Below are positions 49,355 to 56,541 of a DNA stretch of 64,000 bases, piece after piece. Below the pieces are notes generated by a model that saw only the letters and a list, made by a program, of their open reading frames with translations, did no database searches and had not been told where the DNA came from. Numbering within the stretch: the stretch's first letter is position 1; each line of letters opens with the position of its first letter. The DNA lies in NCBI GenBank assembly GCA_964527395.1, contig CAZGQD010000001.1, positions 39,720 through 103,719 of the forward strand. The letters are read 5' to 3'. The DNA is from GCA-2688265 sp964527395. GTDB lineage: Archaea; Nanobdellota; Nanobdellia; Woesearchaeales; GW2011-AR9. The translations under genes and the position numbers were made by a program.

Positions 49355-50392
49355 TTACACTTCGTCGGTACGCCAATGTGCGTTCACTTGCATTTCTCTT
49401 TGCTCGTTTTTTCTTAAGAAGCCTTCCCAAGCTATCATAGCACCTTGGTCACCAGCAAGGTTCATAGGTACGTTGTAGAATTTTGCTTTTCTTTGATTGC
49501 ACATGGATTCTAGCATCTGGCAGAAACGTTTGTTGGCACCAACACCACCTACAAGAATTAATTCTTTACTTTTAGTGTGGGCTAAGGCACGTTCAGCGAT
49601 TTCAGTTAATTGGGCAAATGCGTGCTCTTGTATGGAAAAGCATAGGTTTTCTTTTGAGGCTTTGTTAGTTTCGTAAAGTTGTTTACATTTGGTTAGAAGG
49701 CCAGAAAATGAGGAGTCCATACCTTTAACAGAATAAGGTAGTTTGATGAATTTACCTTTTTTAGCTAATTTTTCTATGATCGGACCGCCTGGAAAGCCTA
49801 GACCAAGGATTCTAGCAAATTTGTCTAACATGTTACCAAGACCGATATCTAAAGTCTCACCCAAAATATGGTATTTACCTTCTATAGTTTTGTTTGAGTT
49901 GTCTTTTGTAGATTTGTCCTGGATAAGTATTTGAGTGTTGACACCAGAAACGTATAGGTAGATTGAGTTCTTTGCTTTGTTTACTATTTTGCCAATGCTT
50001 AAATGGGCGCAACAATGGTTTACAGGGATCAAAGGGATCTTTAGTTCATTTGCTAAAGCTTTTGAGAAGTGGTAGCCAACCCATAAAATTGGATCTATGC
50101 CAGGTCCAGCAGAGTATGCAATGGCTTTGACTTGTTTTTTGTCTATCCGCGAGCAAGCTCTTGGGACTTGGTTCGTATACTCACCAAGTATATTGGCGGT
50201 TTTAAGGGCTTTTGAGAGGATTTTTTCTGAATTAAGTTTATGGTGCTCAATGATCTCATCAGGGATCATACCGCTGTCTTTTGAGGTAAAACTGCTCTTT
50301 TCATTAGCTAGGATCTCGCAGCTGTTTGTTTTAGCTTTGATGATGCCAACTCCGAAAGTGTGAGCAGTTGATTCTATGCCTAAGATTATCAT
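49355..50392 (-). CDS. tsaD: tRNA N6-threonylcarbamoyladenosine synthase subunit Kae1/TsaD, with in-frame insertion
   Basis: The 345-residue enzyme transfers threonylcarbamoyl to A37 of ANN-decoding tRNAs in the KEOPS complex. Visible motifs: LGIESTAHTFGVGII, EHHKLNSEKIL (metal His), VNHCCAHLSIG (metal His), YVSGVNTQILI, GETLDIGLGNMLDKFARILG, MDSSFSGLL, LVGGVGANKRF, the AGDQGAMIAWEG metal Asp, and the terminal WRTDEV. Between TANI and KQVKAIAYS sit about 16 extra residues (LGEYTNQVPRACSRIDK) that other archaeal Kae1 proteins lack as far as I recall. Their DNA is a copy of the palindromic element (50149-50191). No Bud32 kinase domain is fused. Confidence 0.93.
   Translation of the reverse strand: MIILGIESTAHTFGVGIIKAKTNSCEILANEKSSFTSKDSGMIPDEIIEHHKLNSEKILSKALKTANILGEYTNQVPRACSRIDKKQVKAIAYSAGPGIDPILWVGYHFSKALANELKIPLIPVNHCCAHLSIGKIVNKAKNSIYLYVSGVNTQILIQDKSTKDNSNKTIEGKYHILGETLDIGLGNMLDKFARILGLGFPGGPIIEKLAKKGKFIKLPYSVKGMDSSFSGLLTKCKQLYETNKASKENLCFSIQEHAFAQLTEIAERALAHTKSKELILVGGVGANKRFCQMLESMCNQRKAKFYNVPMNLAGDQGAMIAWEGFLRKNEQREMQVNAHWRTDEV
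50149..50191. repeat. Palindromic element inserted in frame in tsaD
   Basis: GCGAGCAAGCTCTTGGGACT followed by TGGTTCGTATACTCACCAAG and TAT aligns with the 44675-44720 element (CGAGCAAAGCTCTCG, ACTTGATTCATG, TCACCAAGTAT). Read on the minus strand it stays open and adds a surface-loop-like peptide to TsaD. Confidence 0.65.
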
Positions 50393-50486
50393 AGTAGTTG
50401 GAGAATTGTCTTGTTTTTAAGAGTTACTTAAAATTTTGGAAAAGATTTAAATATGATATTCATATTAGTATGACTGGTGAATTATA

Positions 50487-50744
50487 ATGGATTTTGAAGT
50501 AGCGAAAATAGGAGAAAGAGGTCAATTAGTGATACCTCAGTCTTTCAGAGAAGAGATGAGTATTCATAAAGGGGATAAATTTATGGTTTTGCAAGAAGGA
50601 GAAATGATTTTATTGAAAAAGTTGATAGCACCAAGTAAATCTGATTTTGAGATGATGTTGAAAAGAAGTCATGCTCATGCGAAAAAACATGGCCTTGTTA
50701 AGAGAGATATGGATGTTGCTATAAAGAAAGCACGAAGAAAATGA
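50487..50744 (+). CDS. AbrB/MazE-type antitoxin
   Basis: The 85-residue protein begins with a swapped-hairpin AbrB domain: VAKIGERGQLVIPQSFREEM, then IHKGDKFMVLQEGEMILLKK. The C-terminal tail (KRSHAHAKKHGLVKRDMDVA) is basic and would contact the toxin. Its stop overlaps the ATG of the PIN gene by 4 nt (ATGA). TATA-like tttaaatatga is 30-40 nt upstream. A complete type II toxin-antitoxin pair. Confidence 0.88.
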   Translation: MDFEVAKIGERGQLVIPQSFREEMSIHKGDKFMVLQEGEMILLKKLIAPSKSDFEMMLKRSHAHAKKHGLVKRDMDVAIKKARRK

Positions 50745-51142
50745 GGGTTGTGTTGGATACAAATGTCTTCATTTCTGGAATTCATTGGAAAGGAGATTCT
50801 GAGAGAGTGTTGAAGGCCTGGATGAATGAAGATTTTGATTTGGTTTCTTCTTTTCCAATAATTAGAGAATTAGTTAGAATTTTAGTGGATTTTAAGGTGC
50901 CACTTAGCTATAGTGAGATCTCTTGGTGGGAAAGTTTGATTCTAGAAAGGTCAATTTTGGTAGTTCCAACAGAAGAAGTAGATATTGTGACAGATCCAGA
51001 TGATAACAAATTTGTTGAAGCAGCTTTAGAAGGAAAAGCAGAATATGTAGTAAGTCAAGATAAGCATTTGTTGGTTTTGGAAGAGTTTAGAGGAATAAAA
51101 TTTGTTCATCCCAAAGATTTTTTAGAAATAATTTCTAAGTGA
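50741..51142 (+). CDS. PIN-domain toxin paired with AbrB antitoxin
   Basis: The 133-residue protein starts MRVVLDTNVFISGI (first Asp) and includes SFPIIRELVRIL (Glu), VTDPDDNKFVEAALEG (third acidic group) and VVSQDKHLLVLEEF (last Asp). This matches the COG1569 PIN family that travels with AbrB-type antitoxins. It overlaps the antitoxin by 4 nt. Expected activity is site-specific RNA cleavage. Confidence 0.88.
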   Translation: MRVVLDTNVFISGIHWKGDSERVLKAWMNEDFDLVSSFPIIRELVRILVDFKVPLSYSEISWWESLILERSILVVPTEEVDIVTDPDDNKFVEAALEGKAEYVVSQDKHLLVLEEFRGIKFVHPKDFLEIISK

Positions 51143-51194
51143 GCTTGTTTTTTTATGTGAACTATTAAAAATATGCTTGATTTTTGAGTATTAG

Positions 51195-52037
51195 ATGAAA
51201 AGTAAAGATGCTGTAGGAATTGTACAAGCAGAGGATGGATTAGATATATTCTATTGGATCAATTATTTAGGAAGGGATTCAAAGGGATTTAAAGTGCTTC
51301 ATCCAGGAGCTTCAATGAATCATAGTTCTTTGTTAGAATTAGAGAGTGGAATTAACCAGAGAGGTTATTCTACAGTTGTTTTTGATCCAAGAGGAACAGG
51401 TTTCTCAGTTTGTCCAGCAGAAGCAGAATATTTCGCTTTGGAGAAATATAGTTCTGATTTAGCTAGAATTGTTGAAAAGGAAGGTATTCAGAGGCCTGAA
51501 ATAGTTGGACATAGTATGGGATTTATGCCAGCAGTAGATTATGCAGCAAATAATGAAAATGTAGGAAGAATAGTAGGTATTTGTGGATCTTATAAATTTT
51601 CGGAGACAAGTGCGAATGAGTCGATGTTTGAAGTTTTTAATAAATTTTTAAGGTATTCAGAATATTTAGGGAGTTTAGCTACAGGAGCTTTTGATTTAGT
51701 TAATGGAAGGAAGAGAAGGTATCCAGACCAATCTAAGTTAGTTGGAAAAAATGAGTTTGATGTTTGGCTTTCTATTGTAAATCAACCTTTTGAAGCAATA
51801 AAAAGAAATATTGTCAGTGGGCAGGAGATGTCTAAGTGGGATATTCTTGATCAATTAGCTGCTTTGGAGAATGATTTATTACTGATTTATGGAAGAGATG
51901 ATGATTTAGTTAAACCAGTTGCAGGAACTGTTATTTTTAGTCAGGTGAGTGGTAGTAGATGTGATCTTAAGTTGGTAAAAGGGACGCATTCTTTGCCTGT
52001 AACAAATCTAGAAAGAATTTTAGAAGCTATGTTTTAG
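51195..52037 (+). CDS. Alpha/beta hydrolase
   Basis: The 280-residue enzyme has the elbow IVGHSMGFMPAV with the nucleophile Ser near residue 107. The oxyanion region is VLHPGASMNHSS and the core strand VVFDPRGTGFSV. The acid is Asp in LLIYGRDDDLVKP and the base His in KGTHSLPV. No signal peptide; the substrate is unknown (ester, lipid or lactone). Its stop is adjacent to the convergent Lrp-family gene with no gap. Confidence 0.88.
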   Translation: MKSKDAVGIVQAEDGLDIFYWINYLGRDSKGFKVLHPGASMNHSSLLELESGINQRGYSTVVFDPRGTGFSVCPAEAEYFALEKYSSDLARIVEKEGIQRPEIVGHSMGFMPAVDYAANNENVGRIVGICGSYKFSETSANESMFEVFNKFLRYSEYLGSLATGAFDLVNGRKRRYPDQSKLVGKNEFDVWLSIVNQPFEAIKRNIVSGQEMSKWDILDQLAALENDLLLIYGRDDDLVKPVAGTVIFSQVSGSRCDLKLVKGTHSLPVTNLERILEAMF

Positions 52038-52487
52038 CTAAACTTCTTGAAGTACTATAGATGTTTGAGTTTTGTCTACACCAAGAACATTTCTCATTTT
52101 TTCTGTGACAATCTTGTTTAAAGAGAAGATATCTGCAGCTATGGCTTTTACTAAGATATCTGTTCCACCAGTCATGATTGTGACTTCTTGGACACCTTCG
52201 ATTCTTTTGATTTTTGCAGCAACTTCATCTTGTTTGATCTTTTTATTTGGACCAGCAGCAGAATAATCAACAGAAACACCAATATAAGCAAAAATAGGTG
52301 TTCCAAGCTTAGCATAATCAGGATTAATAGTGTAATTGAGAATGACTTTTTCTTTTCTGAGCTTCATAATTCTGTTATGAATAGTAGTTATTGGCATATT
52401 GAGTCTTTTACTTAATTTACTGGTAGTTTGTCTGCTGTCTCGCATCAATTCTTTTAAGATTGCTCTGTCTTTTTTGTCTAGCGTCAT
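52038..52487 (-). CDS. Lrp/AsnC-family transcription regulator
   Basis: The 149-residue protein begins LDKKDRAILKELMRDSRQTT followed by SKLSKRLNMPITTIHNRIMK, the N-terminal HTH of the family. It then has the RAM effector/oligomerisation domain (IFAYIGVSVDYSA, VQEVTIMTGGTDILVKAIA, IVTEKMRNVLGVDKTQTSI). Such proteins sense amino acids and form octamers. The upstream sequence holds its TATA-like tataatatggtaaaat and probably an operator. Confidence 0.93.
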   Translation of the reverse strand: MTLDKKDRAILKELMRDSRQTTSKLSKRLNMPITTIHNRIMKLRKEKVILNYTINPDYAKLGTPIFAYIGVSVDYSAAGPNKKIKQDEVAAKIKRIEGVQEVTIMTGGTDILVKAIAADIFSLNKIVTEKMRNVLGVDKTQTSIVLQEV

Positions 52488-52625
52488 AGAATGGAATATT
52501 TTACCATATTATAAATATCTTTTGGTAATTTTGGGATGTTTTCCCATATTTTTTGGGATAAATTAATGTATTTTGAGATTTAGGGTAGTTTGTAAGGTGG
52601 TTTCTGATGGTTGGAGTAAAGAAAA

Positions 52626-53228
52626 ATGAGTGATAAAACAATAGATCAATTGATTAGAGAAAATATATTACCAAGAGCTCAAAATATGGCTTTTTTATCT
52701 TTGGCTGCAGCTGGTGTAGATTTGGAAGAAGGATCAGCGATGGGAGCTAAAGATATTTATGATAAATTGAAACAAATAGAAGCTTGCGATGCTTTTCTTG
52801 AAGAAATGGGAGAAGGATATCAGTTAAAGAGTTCAGCGCCTTTTCCAACTGGTGTTTTTGATTCTAGATATGAGTTAAGTTCTTTAAAAGATAAAATGTT
52901 TGATCGTATTAGGAGAGGAGCAGTTAGATTTGCAAATCATTCAATAAAAATAGGATATATCACTGATGGAAGTTGTTATAATGGATATGGTTATTTTGGA
53001 GATTTTGAAGGAGCGCTTAGATTTCAAGAAGCATATAAAAAATTCATGATAGAAGTTGAAGGATATCCTGCTGAATATTTTGAAGGATCTGAAGGGGGAA
53101 CTTATGGAAGGACTCTTAATACTTTGAAAATACTATGTGATTCTGTAGGAGACAAAAGATGGTTTGGGTGGGCTTCGAATGTTTTTAGGACTGTTTTTAG
53201 ATATGAGCGTTTTATTAGAGAAGATTGA
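52626..53228 (+). CDS. Hypothetical protein, 200 aa
   Basis: A mixed-charge soluble protein starting MSDKTIDQLIRENILPRAQN. Notable features are a Gly/Tyr-rich SCYNGYGYFGDFEGALRFQE and aromatic C-terminal helices (RWFGWASNVFRTVFRYERF). There is no known motif. The start follows GGAGTAAAGAAAA. It is a single gene between the Lrp regulator and the convergent rps7. Confidence 0.55.
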   Translation: MSDKTIDQLIRENILPRAQNMAFLSLAAAGVDLEEGSAMGAKDIYDKLKQIEACDAFLEEMGEGYQLKSSAPFPTGVFDSRYELSSLKDKMFDRIRRGAVRFANHSIKIGYITDGSCYNGYGYFGDFEGALRFQEAYKKFMIEVEGYPAEYFEGSEGGTYGRTLNTLKILCDSVGDKRWFGWASNVFRTVFRYERFIRED

Positions 53229-53261
53229 ATAAAAATAAGAGAAAATATAATTAAATTCTAT

Positions 53262-53867
53262 CTATTTACTACTAGCTGCTTGACGTTCTGTGTCACGCTT
53301 TTTTGCAATAGCTGCTGAACTTAAAGATCCTTTAGAAGCGTTAATGATTTCAGTTGCTAAAGTTTGAGCAATGCTAGTTTTTTTATTGAAAGATTTCTGG
53401 TAAGAACCCTGAGTCATGTGTCTTAAAACTAAATCTATTCTTCGTTGAGGAGCTACATCTACAGCTTTAGGATATCTTGCTCCACCATATTCGATAGCGA
53501 TAACTTCCTCTCTTGGAGCTGCGTTTTCAATAGCTCTTACAAGAACTTTGATAGGGTTTTCTTTTAAGGTTGCTTCAACGATTTCTAAAGCTTTTTCAAC
53601 GGTTTTTAGAACAGAATTCTTTTTACCAGTGTTGTGACCTGAACTAATAAGGTGTTTTTTACTTTTGTGACCAGAACTCATTAGTTTTGCTGCCAAACGT
53701 TCAACAATTGAAGTTCCTGATTTGTGGAATCTGTTACCAGCGTATCTTGCTCCAGTTTTAGGAAGTAGTCTTGGTTCAATAGTCATGTATCTTGAGAGTC
53801 CAGCATCTTGAATAGTAACGCCTTGGATTCCCCATCTGTTGAAAAATTTGATTTCTGTATCTGCCAT
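53262..53867 (-). CDS. rps7: Ribosomal protein uS7
   Basis: The 201-residue 30S protein binds 16S rRNA in the head. It has the archaeal N-terminal extension (KFFNRWGIQGVTIQDAGLSR, YMTIEPRLLPKTG) and the conserved core NPIKVLVRAIENAAPREEVI, YGGARYPKAVDVAPQRRIDL and LVLRHMTQGSYQ. It ends in a Ser/Lys tail. It is the last gene of the rpo-rps operon. Confidence 0.97.
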   Translation of the reverse strand: MADTEIKFFNRWGIQGVTIQDAGLSRYMTIEPRLLPKTGARYAGNRFHKSGTSIVERLAAKLMSSGHKSKKHLISSGHNTGKKNSVLKTVEKALEIVEATLKENPIKVLVRAIENAAPREEVIAIEYGGARYPKAVDVAPQRRIDLVLRHMTQGSYQKSFNKKTSIAQTLATEIINASKGSLSSAAIAKKRDTERQAASSK

Positions 53868-53892
53868 TTTTTTATTATCCGTATGATTACCT

Positions 53893-54312
53893 TTATCTTC
53901 TTGCCTTCTCTAGCTTACCGCCTAATAGAGCTCTTAAGCTTTGATCGTTAACCTTTAGTACTTGCCATCGAACTCCAGGAATATCCCCTTTAGCACGACC
54001 CATTTTACCACCAATACATTCAACTACAACTTCATCGTGTTCGTTGATTAGCTTCATAGCACCGTCACCAGGCATAAAAGCAGTGATTTGTTTACCATTT
54101 TTAACTAATTGGACTCTAGCACACTTTCTCATAGCTGAGTTAGGTTGTTTAGCTTCAATTTGAACTTTTTCTAGAACAATACCTTTAGCTTGAGCTGAAC
54201 CTGCAAGAGGGTCGAATTTTCGTTTTAAGTGAGTTTTGTTCTCAATTTTGAAGTTTTTACGTCTTTTTTGCAACTTTTTTGCTGCGTTTAGACCACGTGA
54301 TTTGTTTGCCAT
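53893..54312 (-). CDS. rps12: Ribosomal protein uS12
   Basis: The ATG at 54312 is preferred to the longer frame from 54375. The resulting 139-residue protein (MANKSRGLNAAKKLQKRRKN) aligns with the archaeal uS12 N-terminus, while the extension contains no conserved sequence. The decoding-site signatures KQPNSAMRKCARVQLVKNG and AFMPGDGAMKLINEHDEV are intact. A TATA box (tttataaat near 54423) upstream suggests an additional promoter inside the operon for rps12-rps7. Confidence 0.95.
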   Translation of the reverse strand: MANKSRGLNAAKKLQKRRKNFKIENKTHLKRKFDPLAGSAQAKGIVLEKVQIEAKQPNSAMRKCARVQLVKNGKQITAFMPGDGAMKLINEHDEVVVECIGGKMGRAKGDIPGVRWQVLKVNDQSLRALLGGKLEKARR

Positions 54313-54434
54313 GAATTCTTTCGCCAATTCAAGAGCGAGGTGCAGTGTGCGTTTACTTTGTGCACTTAACCTCACTAATTTTTGGCTTTCTCCTTTTCTT
54401 TATTTCGCCTTTTTTGATTTTATTTATAAATGTT

Positions 54435-54851
54435 TTATTCAATTTTGACTTCTTTTTGAAAGAAGCGTTCAACTGTTTTTGATAATAATTTTAAGTTCTT
54501 TGCGCTGTGCCCTATTAATAAACTTTTTGTTTTTTTGCTTGAATCTTTGATGATTATTGAGTCATTTGTCTCTTCAATGCTCTGAACCTCAAGTGGAGCA
54601 ATGATTTTAGAGATGAAAGTCTTAACATGAGGGTGAAATTCGATGATTTTGACCCGTTTTTTAAGCCTGTGGTTCAATTTTTTGATATTTTGCGCACCTT
54701 TTCCAATAGCTTTGCCAACTGTGCCCATAGGGACAATGATGTAGAATTGGTCTTCACCTTCAATTACAGCTTTTGGAGTTAATTTCATGATTTTGCCAGC
54801 AACTGAAGCATAAGCAAAAGAATCTAAGTCTAATTTAACACGTTTTGACAT
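54435..54851 (-). CDS. nusA: NusA-like KH-domain transcription factor
   Basis: The 138-residue archaeal-type NusA consists of two KH domains only. KH1 has PMGTVGKAIGKGAQNIKKLN with the GxxG loop and KH2 has LIGHSAKNLKLLSKTVERF. The S1 and N-terminal RNA-polymerase-binding domains of bacterial NusA are absent, as is normal in archaea. Its position between rpl30e and rps12 is the conserved archaeal order. Confidence 0.95.
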   Translation of the reverse strand: MSKRVKLDLDSFAYASVAGKIMKLTPKAVIEGEDQFYIIVPMGTVGKAIGKGAQNIKKLNHRLKKRVKIIEFHPHVKTFISKIIAPLEVQSIEETNDSIIIKDSSKKTKSLLIGHSAKNLKLLSKTVERFFQKEVKIE

Positions 54852-54936
54852 TTTTTAAGAACCATCTCTTTTTTTGTTGATTTTTTTTGAAAATTAAGTG
54901 AAAAATAGTTGAAAATCATGGAAGTTGTGTTTTTTA

Positions 54937-55215
54937 TTATGCTGTAGCTCCAATTATAGCAATAAAGAAGTTCTTTTTACAAATAACACCTAATTCTTCG
55001 TTGTCTTCTTCTAATGTGATGATTGGTACATCCTGAAGTTTACAGTAGTAGCTAACGTCATCTTTTAAGTCAGCTGGAGCGTTTTTAGCTAAGAAAACCT
55101 TGTTTAATTTTCCTTCTTTTAAACTTTTTAATACACTGTTTTTTCCAATAATTGCTTTATTGTCAGTAATGTTGTTCTTGATTTCTTGAACATTTTCGCC
55201 TATTTTGTCTGCCAT
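54937..55215 (-). CDS. rpl30e: Ribosomal protein eL30 (L7Ae/L30e family)
   Basis: The 92-residue protein has the L7Ae/L30e fold signature: KAIIGKNSVLKSLKEGKLNK, VFLAKNAPADLKDDVSYYCK, a short acidic strand, and ELGVICKKNFFIAIIG. It binds a kink-turn RNA in the large subunit. Operon position between rpoA'' and nusA is conserved in archaea. The C-terminus ends shortly after the last strand. Confidence 0.93.
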   Translation of the reverse strand: MADKIGENVQEIKNNITDNKAIIGKNSVLKSLKEGKLNKVFLAKNAPADLKDDVSYYCKLQDVPIITLEEDNEELGVICKKNFFIAIIGATA

Positions 55216-55321
55216 GGTTATTTACTCTTTTATTTATATAATTTTGATTTCAAATTGTGTTTAATTTTGTTGATTTAATGTGTGTTGTAATTTTATTTTT
55301 CACTTGCTCCTTTATAAAGCT

Positions 55322-56473
55322 TTATTTCATTTTTGTGATTAAGTTAGGTAAACCTGTTCCTAAAGGTACTGGTTGGTTAATCATAACATTCTCAACTACA
55401 CTAGTTAAATAGTCTGTTTCTCCACGCATGGAAGCTGAAAAGATGTGTTTAACAGGTGTTTCGAAGCTTGCTCTTGCTAAAACTGATGATTTTTCGCTAA
55501 CAACTCCGAACCTGGTGATACCTTTAACAGCACCTGAAGAAGTCATAATGTCAGCTACAAGCATAATGTGCCTAATATCAATGTTTAGACCTTGAGAATC
55601 AATAACTTTTAGAGTTTCGCTGATAATTGCTTCTCTAGCAGCTTCAATACCTAAAACTTCTGCAATTTTGTGGATATCGTTAGTAGTTGTGTTAAGTGCA
55701 TCAACTTCTTCCATTTCTAAAATGTCTTTTAAGTTAGTTCCAGATGTTAAAATGATGTATTTTCCACTTCTTTCAACGGGAAGAACTTGTTTGATACCTT
55801 TTAAACCTCTGATTTTTAGTTTCTTTAGCTTGGTTTTTAAAGCGTAAAGTTCTTTTAAATCTTCAGCTTTACTAGTTTTTGGATTAATAGTGATACCAGA
55901 TCTATCTTCTGTTTCTAAAATGGTGTATGATTTTAGTTTTGTTTTTAGTAATTTGAATACATCTTTTTTCTCTACTTGAAGTTCTTTTAACATACCCTCA
56001 TCAAATGTGATTAGAAGATTTTGGTTTAAAATATCAATTGAAATATCGTTGATAACTTCTGTTATAAATGTAGCTTTAATTTTGATTGTGAAGTTTTTTA
56101 CTTTTTCAAGGCTGTCTTGGCCTTCTTTTAAGTAGATTTCCATCATTGGTGTTTTGATAAGTTTTCTAGCGTCGAAGATTTCAATTAATCTTGGAAGACC
56201 CACAGTTACGTTCATCTCTGCTACTCCTGCAAAATGGAAGGTGTTTAAAGTCATCTGAGTTCCTGGTTCTCCAATACTCTCTGCACTAACTAGTCCAACA
56301 CATTCTCCAGGAGATACTTTTGTTGCATTAAAAGCATCTATTGTTTTTTGAATGATAGTTTGAACTTCTTTTTTGCTAGCAGAGTCAGGAATATTTTCTA
56401 GTAATTCTGAAACAACTTTAGGTGAAAGCTCAGTTTTTGTTTCTTCGATTAATGCCTGGATTTCTTTTTTCAT
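55322..56473 (-). CDS. rpoA2: DNA-directed RNA polymerase subunit A''
   Basis: The 383-residue subunit is the C-terminal part of the largest RNA polymerase subunit. Visible are SPGECVGLVSAESIGEPGTQ, MTLNTFHFAGVAEMNVTVGL (trigger loop and helices) and the C-terminal jaw/clamp segment DIRHIMLVADIMTSSGAVKG ending in SFETPVKHIFSASMRGETD. It pairs with RpoA', encoded 68 nt upstream on the same strand. Confidence 0.97.
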   Translation of the reverse strand: MKKEIQALIEETKTELSPKVVSELLENIPDSASKKEVQTIIQKTIDAFNATKVSPGECVGLVSAESIGEPGTQMTLNTFHFAGVAEMNVTVGLPRLIEIFDARKLIKTPMMEIYLKEGQDSLEKVKNFTIKIKATFITEVINDISIDILNQNLLITFDEGMLKELQVEKKDVFKLLKTKLKSYTILETEDRSGITINPKTSKAEDLKELYALKTKLKKLKIRGLKGIKQVLPVERSGKYIILTSGTNLKDILEMEEVDALNTTTNDIHKIAEVLGIEAAREAIISETLKVIDSQGLNIDIRHIMLVADIMTSSGAVKGITRFGVVSEKSSVLARASFETPVKHIFSASMRGETDYLTSVVENVMINQPVPLGTGLPNLITKMK

Positions 56474-56541
56474 TTTTTTTCTCCAATTGATTTGATCTAT
56501 GATTTTGTTTATATTATAGTTATTTTTTGTATTGATTAAGT

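Noticed and set aside
49355..49440. Further copy of the palindromic element at the tsaD 3' end (CGAGCAAAG on the minus strand)
   Set aside because: Only nine bases match the element; the rest encodes the normal Kae1 C-terminus ending in RTDEV.
54313..54375. N-terminal extension of uS12 to 54375
   Set aside because: The 21 extra residues have no counterpart in archaeal uS12, whereas translation from the ATG at 54312 gives the usual N-terminus.
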